DNA from: Metaphire vulgaris
Lineage: Eukaryota > Annelida > Clitellata > Crassiclitellata > Megascolecidae
NCBI GenBank assembly: GCA_018105865.1
Contig: CM030833.1
Coordinates: 12,628,381-12,692,380, forward strand
Length of the DNA: 64,000 bases
Direction: 5' to 3'
Below are positions 56,729 through 64,000 of this stretch, in pieces; positions within the stretch are counted from its first letter, which is position 1; each line of letters opens with the position of its first letter. Position numbers and translations under genes: made by a program. The notes below the pieces were generated by a model. It saw only the letters and a program-made list of their open reading frames with translations, was not told the origin of the DNA and did not search any database.

Positions 56729-59700
56729 TGTAGAATGTTCTCTTGAGAAGTAAAAAACTTAATTTCTGCAGCTCACTTAGCTGGAAGAATTGGCATTAAA
56801 AAATTTCCTTACTGCTGTAATTTTATTCAGCCTTTCAATGTTTGGATGTAATACTGTTTTCCTAATTTGTTTTTTGATTGATTTATTAATGCTCTTTTAA
56901 CAGATTTGTTTTGATTTAATACAATCAAGACTTAATATCTGTTGATTTTTGGATTGTTTTATGAGTTGCTTAGCATTTTAAAATGTAATGGCATAATAGT
57001 CCACTGGTTAGTGAACTGGTCTGCAGTGAGGTCCAGGGTTGAACCATTGACCATGGCATGAATTTCTATTTCTTTCCAGTTTCTAACCCAATTATCTTAG
57101 CTAAGAATGGGCATCAGGTGCATACTTGGTGGAAAAAAAGGTGCGAGGAAAGGGCTGACAATCACCCTCATTTAGCAAATGGTGTGAACATTTTCAGGTA
57201 TTAACCCTTAAATTCCATGATCCAAGTCAAATTGTGTATAGTTACAAAGTATTTGGCATTTCTTCCTTGGATGTTTTAGTTTATGGAGCGACTTCTATCT
57301 TACCTTAGTCCTTAAAATCAGTACATTCTGAATCTTTTGCTTGCTTTGTTTTTTGCACAGATATTTCATGTTTTTATAGTATAGAATTAAAGAACTTGTC
57401 CAGCAACATTGTAATATTGTAATAATGAATGCACAGGGTGATTGAGGATTGTGTGAAAGTGATTGTTATTAGAATTATGTCCCTGGTGGTTTATGATAGT
57501 TTGGTGTAATGTGACATTAGACGAGTATGGGAGACTGAGGCTGTTGCCTTTGGCAACAATGTTATTACAGGGAGGGAATGGAGAGGGAGAGGGAGAGAAA
57601 ATGGATTCTGTTGTTGAAAATGATTGGATTTTTGAACCAATAAAGATCCTGATTACAGAAACTGGTGATTAAGTTTCAAATGAGGAACTGCACATTTTAG
57701 CATTCTGTGAAGTAATTGAGAAGCTTGTAGCGGACAAAACTTAAAATTGTTCTTGTAATGGAGTTAGCAATCAATGCATCAAGACAAAAAATGGAGAAAT
57801 AGTGATGGAGGAAAACCAGATATTAGGCAGATGGCATGAATGATATATTACAGAACTATATAATGACAAGGTTTGCAGACGATGCCATTTTAATAGCAGA
57901 TTCAGAGGAACAACTGCAGGAACTTATAAATATATTAGCAATAGAAAGTGAAAGGAAAGGCTTAAAGATTAATATAAAAGATCTTCTGCATGGTGACTAC
58001 CAAGAGCAAAGTAACACAAAGCATAAAAGCATCTGACCTCATCACCAACCCCCCATCTACCCTACCATCACTGATTGACAAATACAATTACGTGCTATCT
58101 AACCTACTCAACAAACACGCTCCCATCATTACATGACCGCTTTCATCTCACAGTAGCAAACCATGGTACAACTCTTTCATTCATGCCTTCAAATCATTTC
58201 GCAGACGCCTCGAAAGAACCTACCATAGAACACATTCTCCATTTGACCTTCAAAACCTTCGTTCCGGCACAAACCGCTACCATAATCTCCTCATATCTGC
58301 AAAGAAGAAATACTACTCTAACATCATCTCAACAAAAAGCTCTAATCCACGAAAACTCTGGAAAACTATAAATGACCTATTCCACATAAAAAGAAACAAA
58401 TCCTCTCCCTCAAACCATTTCCATGTCACAGCTTGCTGAATCGTTTGCTAATTTCTTCTCTGGAAAAATCTCCAAGATTCGTAACAACCTTGCCTTGACT
58501 TTGACTAATCAAACAGCCTCTCCTCACCACCCATCTCCGTCACAACCTCCGTGCGATTACTCCAACTTCAATCCTGCAACTGAAGAAGAGGTATCCAAAC
58601 TCCTTCTCTCCTTTCCAAATAAACAATGCGATCTTGACCCCATACTCACTTCTCTACTCAAACAGTGCTCCACTGTGCTTACGCCAACTATAACAAGAAT
58701 TATTAACCTATCTCTCACCACAGGTATTTTCCCATCCTCGTTTAAAAACTCTTTCGTCATTCCTCTTCTAAAAAAGCCTGGCCTTGACCGAGAAGATCTT
58801 AATAACTACCGCCCGATATCAAATCTTTCTCTTCTATCAAAACTTACCGAGAAAATCGTCCTTTCTAGACTCACCGATCATCTTTCAAATAACTCACTAT
58901 ATAACACTCATCAATCTGCTTACACTAAACATCACTCTACAGAAACTGTCCTGGCCTACATTTACGACAGACTCTTAACTGCTATCGGTCTCCGACAAGT
59001 CACTGGTCTTTGCCTCCTCGACCTTTCTGCCGCATTCGACACTATCGATCACAATATTCTACTCGAGCGACTCTCCCTCTGGTTCGGCATATCCGACAAA
59101 GCTCATCACTGGTTCAAATCTTACCTCAAGTCTCGTTCCTTCCAAGTTTCGTGTCTCAAACAAACCTCATCATCTCATAGCGTAAACTTCGGAGTGCCCC
59201 AAGGATCCGTCCTAGGGCCTGTATTGTTCAGTCTCTATACCACACCACTATCATCCTTAATCAATTCCCTCAACTTAAATCACCAACTCTATGCCGACGA
59301 CACTCAGTTATTCCTGTCCTTTTCGCCATCCTCATTTGACACATCAATTGCTTTGCTTGAATCAGCATTCTCGTCTATTTCGTCATGGATGTCATCTAAC
59401 CTCCTTGCTCTTAACCCATCCAAGACAGAATTCCTCTTAATAGGTCTACCCCAACAAGTTAAAAAAATTGACAGTCCCAAGCTAGTCCTGACTCCAGATA
59501 CCACAATAACCCCTGCTCCAACTGCAAAAAATCTTGGTTTCAAAATTGATTCATCCCTAAATTTAGAATCACAGATCTCCCAAGTATCGAAATCCTGCTA
59601 TGCCCATATTTGCGATCTACGTCGCCTCCGTCCTTGCCTTGACACCAAAACTGCATCCACAATCGCCACTTCAATAGTCCATTCCAAACTGGATTACTGC

Positions 59701-62405
59701 AACTCCTTTACTATAACCTCCCAAAACCTCCATCAACAAATTACAATCAATTCAAAATGCACTAGCCCGAGCAGTAACCAAATCACCAAAGTTCTGCCAT
59801 ATTTCACCCATACTGAAGTCACTACACTGGCTTAAAATATCCGAACGTATACAGTACAAGATATTAACGATTACTTACAGTTCACTTCATTCGTCAAAAC
59901 CGGTTTACCTTCGTAAACTCTTAATGCCTCAGCCTCCCCGACCTACACGATCATCATCTCATCTCACACTTTCACGCCCGTTAAATCAGTCATCACTCAA
60001 AATCTGCAACCGCGCTTTTTCATACGCCGCACCAGAACTTTGGAACTCAATTCCAGCCTCCCTCCGCAGCCTACGACATGGTCAAACAATAAGCTCCGAA
60101 TCCTCATTTCCTTTAATTCCTTCACTGTCTCCTCAAGCCTTTAGGTCTAAACTTAAAACCTTCCTATTCGAAAAGTCGTTTCCCTCATAGCAACAACAAC
60201 CTGACCTGCCACCTCATAGATACACTGACCTTTGCCCGGCCGACAAACCACCCTGTCTATAGCTATTTCAAGAAAGATTAAGCGCATAAGAATAAGCAGC
60301 TACTGCTGTGCTGCTTTCCGAGGCGCTGTAGAAGTTTACGAGATTTTACCTTACCTTACCAAAGGAGGACTCGGAACCCTGCATCAGGTTCAACCTGATG
60401 CTGTCGAATGACTAAGAAAGAAAGGCATTCACTAGAATAAGAAGTAACACCCACATGCAGAATAAGACTATATGGCAATGGAATCAAACAAGTGGCACAG
60501 TTCAAATGCTTATGCAGTTTGATAAATTAACCAGTGATGGGAAATATGAGAAAGACATACATCAAGAATAGGAATGGCCAATGCAGCATTCTGGGAAATA
60601 AAAGCAATACCTGCAAATAGGCACATCTCTTACAAGATATGATTAAGAGTGTTCAAAAGCTGTGTTTGGTCAGTCGTCTTGTATGGAGCAGAAAGGCCAT
60701 GCAGAAGAAATTGGAAGCCATAGAAATGTGATTTCTACAAAGGATGCTGAAGATTGTATGAACGGAAAAGAAAACCAATAAAGAGATCTTGAATGAAATT
60801 GGAATAGAAAGAAGTCTGATGGTGGCTATTTAAAAACCTATAAAAAAGGCAGCTTTCCTTCTTCGGACATGTAATGATGAAGGAAGGTCTTGGAGCGTTT
60901 GGCAATAACTGGAAAAGTGGAGGGAAAAGAGCTAGAGGAAGGCAGAGAAACTCCTATGTAGACTGCCTATGAGAAGGAATTGAGGGAGTAAAGAATAACA
61001 TTGAATTAATAAGAGTACCGTATATACTCGAGATAAAGTCGATTCAAGTATAAGTCGACCCCTAGATTTTGGGTATTTGAAGGTGTCTAAAGTCATTGAC
61101 CCGGCTATAAGTCGAAGTGACGTCACCGCGGCGAACCCTCTTGAGGTGATAGTGAGAGTCGGAACAATGGCGGACGCGAAGTGGGTATGTGGCGGCAGCG
61201 GCGCCATTATTTTGATTGAAAAACTGCGTTTTAGCTTTGAACTATCGAGAAACTGAACGATTTTGACATTCCCAGATTGATTCCTGACGATTAAGAAAAT
61301 TTTAAACCTGCTATTCGCTCATTCTTGACAATATAAAAATCTCAATTACCGGTAATCTTGAATTTTTTTATATTTATGTAGCGCCGATATTTAATTAATA
61401 TTTATGTGGTGCCTATAAATTACCAATCTTAAAAGCGCTGATGTCAACTTTTATTTAGATGCCGTTGCATATGTTGAAAATAATTATGCAGAATTAGCTA
61501 AATTAATTATTTTGGACATGCTATTTATGGAAACTTTACCCAACAGTTAGTGCCTCGAGTATAAGTCGAGGTCAGGATATATAACTTGTGAATTGGCCTT
61601 AAATTTCTCGACTTTATCACGAATATATACGGTATGTCAAGATCAAACAAAGTGGAAATCCATGGTCGTTAACGAAGAAATACACAGCACCTAAAGAAGA
61701 AGACTGGAGGTTTATGTTATGGGAGCTATGGAAAGGGGTCTTTGATAAAAACTCAAAAATTTGAATTGTGACTCCGTAGTTGCTTAATTTTTCTGATTAG
61801 CTTGCTTGGTGGGAACAGGTATGAAATGTAATTTGGGAGATGGACCTGTAAAGGTTTTTTGACATGATATTAATGTTGCAATCTGGCGACTTTTGTTTTC
61901 ACTTTCAAGGATTCTGACGCCGAGATCGATCGGATACTGGAGCAAATGAAGATACTGAGCACTGAAACCGAGAATGAAGTGTCTCAAGAGGAACTGAGGA
62001 AACGATTTGACAAGATTGAAAGTCAAGCAACAAAATGTGAGCTAGATATATTGGTTTCTATTTTTACGACTTACATAAAAACCGTTAACTTGTTTTGTTT
62101 TTGCAAACCCATTATTGGAGGCATTTATGGCGCTATGAATTTGCCGTTTATCGTACTGCTATTTTATGAGAATTTTGTTGCTGTTTAATGCATTGTTTGT
62201 TTGTACCTTATGATATGCAGCCAACATTTCACTATGCATTTTTTTGTTAGTATGTATTCTATAAAGTGTCAGAGCGTTAGATCCTGAAAAATGGCACCTA
62301 TTGATTGCAAATTGCAATGATTTACTTTTCTCAGATTGTTGTGACTGCTTATTCTTTGACTTCTACCTAGTTAATTACCTAGCATTTGTCATCTCTCTCT
62401 CTCTG

Positions 62406-62450
<45 letters not shown>

Positions 62451-63802
62451 AAATGTGTGACCTTCCACTTGTCTGGTAACTACCGTATTATCTTGGGTAT
62501 AATACGCACCCTTAGTTTCTAGAGTCATCATAATGTAAAAATGTTAATACCTATGTATAATACGCACCCAAAATTTCACCTGTGAATCTCTATTCAGTAA
62601 CCTGCTTAGAATTGGAAGTGTAGACAAAGTTTCCCACGCCGGCAGTTGTCCTATGTAAATTGTTTAGCTATATTTGTCAAAATCTCTATTGTATTACCTA
62701 GACAGTCACAATTTTCTTTCAAATTCTGTTTGGAAATTGAAGTATATAGGATTACAAAGTTCATCCACTGTTGACCACCTAGGTAAAAACTTCTATACGT
62801 GCATGTTATATGCATGAATTTACGGTAAATTTAAAATTATGTATGTTTATGTACATAAAATTGTATGTACATAAAATTGATTCCTATGTATAATACGCAC
62901 CCACACTTTGCACCAATTTTTTAGGGGAAAAAGTGTCTTATATGCAAGATAATACGGTACGTTTTCCAGCCCTGTGTTTATTGAGACCATTCTTCCATTT
63001 CATGTATCCTTATAATGACTGTTGTCTTTTCCATGTATGTTTTACATTATTGTTTTCTCAGTTTTCAATTGCATGAGGAATTTTGTAATTTTTAATTTTC
63101 AATCCATACAAGTTTTAGTAATGTTTTAAAGCAGACTATTTTTGACACTTATTTTGAGTAATACTAGAAAAAACTGTATTTTAGTATTACTTAGTGAGAA
63201 CTTGATGATGAGCTCTCTGCCCTAAAGCACGTCAAAATGGCTTTTGCCAACTGGAGTTGAGACAAGTGAGATGGTTTCCTGTTGCCTTTCTCACAAACAA
63301 TTGTAGCAAATGGCCAGGTTCATATTCGAACCTGCTACTCTCTGATTGCTCAGAAAGATTCCTACCGCTATTCCTTAGTAATGGTTAAATATTTTCAGCA
63401 TATCTCTGAAGTCCAAGCAATTTACGTGTCTGAAGTTGGAAGTGTAGAATATAGAGGCTGGAGTTATTTGGTTCAGATTCAATTACTTTCACCAATTGCT
63501 GAGTGGATTTGTGTTGACCCATTTGTATGTGTACTCTAATGTCTTCTCTGTTTAATTTCTGTTACAGTAAAGACAAAAAAGAAAGAGATAAAAAGTCTGG
63601 ATTTGCTGCAATTTGTTGAGGATCCAGAGTTTTTGTTTATCGACTTTGCAAATCGTGACCCAGATTTGGGGATAACACCGTTCGATGTTAGAGAATTTGC
63701 CTGGGAAGACAGTGGCTCTGGATTCATGAATTGGCTCAACTGGGATATGACCAATCTACTGGACTCAAAATTCACCGAAGCACAAGAGATGACCTACTAC
63801 AA
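47016..63802 (+). CDS. SESN: sestrin, six exons, 3' end beyond window
   Basis: Sestrins are stress-induced cytoplasmic proteins that bind GATOR2 to restrain mTORC1, and their N-terminal domain resembles alkylhydroperoxidase. Six exons join in phase: 47016-47300, 49336-49497, 54604-54786, 55519-55713, 61910-62036 and 63568-63802. Diagnostic stretches are [20 protein letters not shown] then [49 protein letters not shown] and [15 protein letters not shown], all matching vertebrate sestrins. About 395 residues are encoded. The C-terminal leucine- and GATOR2-binding part lies past 64000. The active-site cysteine and the nearby tyrosine are present, but the histidine of the proton relay is replaced by leucine (see findings). 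The single-copy or paralogue status is unknown. Confidence 0.95.
47301..49335 (+). other. sestrin intron with a LINE tail fragment
   Basis: At about 48020-48140 a frame reads [20 protein letters not shown] then [13 protein letters not shown], the C-terminal end of a LINE polyprotein (GPRLWNSLP..VRS...FKSRLKT.L). The rest is AT-rich and unrecognised. Confidence 0.7.
49336..49497 (+). CDS. SESN: sestrin coding exon 2
   Basis: 54 codons between TTTTTCCCAG and GTAAGC, phase 0 at both ends. Encodes [20 protein letters not shown] and the [14 protein letters not shown] segment of the helical domain. Confidence 0.95.
49594..49892 (-). mobile_element. hAT-like MITE with palindromic core, copy 2
   Basis: Termini TAAGGTTGTTAA and TTAACAACCTTA, exact duplication AATGATAG (49586-49593 and 49893-49900). 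Opposite in orientation to the copy at 1900-2149. Three ACATCAAAGCGCTTTGATG-type palindromes lie at 49687, 49741 and 49781 (the last degenerate). In a sestrin intron. Confidence 0.92.
49901..50732. other. sestrin intron, nothing recognised
   Basis: AT-rich intron sequence between two hAT-like elements. Confidence 0.4.
50741..51494 (+). mobile_element. hAT-like element with GGACAAGGAC-rich ends
   Basis: Termini CAGTGATGCTAAC and GATTAACATCACTG, exact duplication CCTATATG (50733-50740 and 51495-51502). The outer 150 bp on each side are built of GGACAAGGAC-type repeats (complementary emphasis CCGACCTC on the left). The middle is AT-rich. No transposase. Confidence 0.85.
51503..54603 (+). other. 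sestrin intron, nothing recognised
   Basis: About 3.1 kb of AT-rich intron with a short (GAT)n run near 51989-52013. Open frames on both strands (for example 51582-51902 minus and 52596-52919 minus) have no recognisable similarity. Confidence 0.5.
54604..54786 (+). CDS. SESN: sestrin coding exon 3 (active-site cysteine)
   Basis: 61 codons between ATTTCTTAG and GTAAGG, phase 0 at both ends. Reads [20 protein letters not shown], then [18 protein letters not shown] and [15 protein letters not shown]. It contains the equivalent of human SESN2 Cys125 and Tyr127, but not His132. Confidence 0.96.
54787..55518 (+). other. sestrin intron with short GA/CAGA repeats
   Basis: A GAGAGACAGA-rich run at about 54911-54952; otherwise unremarkable. 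Confidence 0.5.
55519..55713 (+). CDS. SESN: sestrin coding exon 4
   Basis: 65 codons between TTTTTCAG and GTAAGT, phase 0 at both ends. [20 protein letters not shown] and FACGI match sestrin; the following serine-rich stretch starts the inter-domain linker. Confidence 0.96.
56245..56681 (+). mobile_element. Helitron-like non-autonomous element
   Basis: Begins TCTATAATATTAAG after an A and ends CATCTTTCTAG before a T. This is the A|TC...CTAG|T arrangement of Helitron insertions, without target duplication. The last 45 bp are the direct-repeat string GCGAAGCGAGCGCGAGC. I do not see a clean 3' hairpin, which weakens the call. It is bordered by TAA-type microsatellites. Confidence 0.5.
56685..56728. 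repeat. (TAA)n microsatellite
   Basis: TAA units directly right of the Helitron-like element. Confidence 0.95.
56990..57190 (+). mobile_element. tRNA-derived SINE
   Basis: TAGTCCACTGGTTAG (about 56997-57011) resembles an A box and GGTTGAACC (57037-57045) a B box, at normal spacing. A G-rich body follows to about 57190. It differs from the other two SINE heads in the window. Confidence 0.55.
57190..57760. other. sestrin intron, nothing recognised
   Basis: AT-rich sequence between the SINE and the older LINE. Confidence 0.4.
57760..61005 (+). mobile_element. older LINE (RT fragment) split by a younger LINE
   Basis: The left part, 57836-58030, reads [20 protein letters not shown] and then the decayed MVTTKSKV segment. 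The right part from about 60400 continues with [24 protein letters not shown] sequence, [15 protein letters not shown]-like and [13 protein letters not shown] pieces to about 61000. Order and spacing match one RT plus C-terminal region. The middle (about 58040-60362) belongs to a different LINE. Both halves have frameshifts. Confidence 0.75.
58040..60362 (+). mobile_element. L2/CR1-like LINE with long reverse transcriptase ORF
   Basis: The 470-codon frame at 58423-59835 contains the RT landmarks [33 protein letters not shown] (motif A), [13 protein letters not shown] and YADDTQLF (catalytic pair at 59290-59301). A second frame, 59924-60190, encodes the C-terminal end ([29 protein letters not shown]). 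Upstream, 58050-58420 encodes the pre-RT linker in another frame ([11 protein letters not shown]). The endonuclease is missing, so the copy is 5'-truncated. One frameshift lies near 58420 and another near 59740. The 3' end has TTACCTTACC repeats. It is the least decayed retroelement here but cannot be autonomous. Confidence 0.92.
61016..61634 (+). mobile_element. inverted-repeat DNA element, TACCGTATATACTCG termini
   Basis: TACCGTATATACTCGAGATA at the left and CGAATATATACGGTA at the right are inverted. Subterminal copies of AGTATAAGTCGA occur at both ends. The target duplication may be TA. It ends 275 bp before sestrin exon 5. Superfamily not assigned. Confidence 0.7.
61910..62036 (+). CDS. 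SESN: sestrin coding exon 5
   Basis: 127 nt between ACTTTCAAG and GTGAGC, starting in phase 0 and ending in phase 1. [14 protein letters not shown] and [16 protein letters not shown] sequence match the linker helix (VEALMERMQQLQ ... MESRFEL in human). A 6.2 kb intron full of LINEs precedes it. Confidence 0.88.
62393..62451. repeat. (TC)n microsatellite
   Basis: TC dinucleotide run in a sestrin intron. Confidence 0.95.
62481..62959 (+). mobile_element. inverted-repeat DNA element, TACCGTATTATC termini
   Basis: TACCGTATTATCTTGGGTAT and GCAAGATAATACGGTA are inverted. TATAATACGCACCC occurs three times inside (about 62499, 62556 and 62888). It resembles the element at 61016 in its first seven bases. 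In the intron after sestrin exon 5. Confidence 0.7.
62960..63567 (+). other. sestrin intron; possible minus-strand SINE near 63310-63350
   Basis: CAGGTTCATATTCGAACCTG (about 63314-63333) contains a B-box-like GGTTCGAATAT on the minus strand, but no A box is convincing. Otherwise no feature. Confidence 0.35.
63568..63802 (+). CDS. SESN: sestrin coding exon 6, gene continues off the window
   Basis: Begins after CTGTTACAG and restores the frame. [19 protein letters not shown] and [14 protein letters not shown] match CFVEDPTFGYEDFTRR and YTWEDHGYSLI of human SESN2. Donor GTTAGT at 63803. The remaining exons are outside. Confidence 0.92.
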
Positions 63803-64000
63803 GTTAGTGCCTTTATGTGACTTTGACTTTGAATATGTTTCTACATTTTAAGCAATCTTTTGGCCTCAGATTTTAAAACAGGCTTAATACATGTGCTTAA
63901 AATTCATTGACATTGACAATGCATTATTTGTATACCTAGAGACAAGTAGTGCGTGAGTTTTGTGGTTGTTTCGGCTAATGAAAAAGTGCATCTTACCTTT
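63803..64000 (+). other. sestrin intron, nothing recognised
   Basis: Start of the intron after exon 6. No feature seen. Confidence 0.5.

Overview
This is a 64 kb piece of an animal nuclear genome, AT-rich, gene-poor and crowded with repeats. It carries spliced genes with GT/AG introns, non-LTR retrotransposon debris, tRNA- and 5S-derived SINEs and many short DNA transposons. The two recognisable genes (p90 ribosomal S6 kinase and sestrin) are conserved across animals. The repeat content and compact promoters suggest an invertebrate, but I cannot name the phylum from sequence alone.

Layout. Positions 1-12063 (minus strand) hold the first four coding exons of a p90 ribosomal S6 kinase (RSK) gene. 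They run from a start codon at 12063 to the exon with the ATP-binding lysine at 426-507; the rest lies beyond the left edge. Its CpG-richer promoter is near 12064-12240. Positions 12240-28950 contain no gene I recognise: they hold transposon insertions, LINE fragments and microsatellites, plus one CpG-rich promoter-like patch near 16900-17480. Positions 29781-33918 (plus strand) hold a GC-rich gene for a protein I do not recognise. It has a predicted N-myristoylated basic N-terminus, glycine runs and a tail with repeated Ser-Pro-Gly-Gly motifs. Positions 34000-43430 are another transposon nest, including a 5S-derived SINE split by two different hAT-like insertions. From about 43440 to the right edge (plus strand) lies a sestrin gene: a CCAAT-box promoter candidate, then six coding exons whose phases join without a gap. 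The gene continues past 64000.

Mobile elements. At least twenty short non-autonomous elements can be delimited by terminal inverted repeats and 8-bp target duplications of hAT type, eleven of them exact. They cover roughly a tenth of the window. Several families with unrelated termini share an internal motif of the form TGACRAGCAAAAAA followed by GGTCGTC or CGTTATC, often in several copies, which looks like a common transposase-binding module. One family carries telomere-like CCCTAA repeats between its inverted termini. One element closely resembles the horizontally transferred SPIN family. Another family carries a perfect 20-bp palindrome. Two piggyBac-like elements (TTAA duplications), a Helitron-like element, two nested LINEs and several SINEs complete the picture.

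How the genes relate. RSK is an AGC kinase downstream of ERK. Sestrin is a stress and leucine sensor that restrains mTORC1. Both touch growth signalling, but they lie about 31 kb apart on opposite strands with separate promoters, and nothing in the window shows coordinated regulation.
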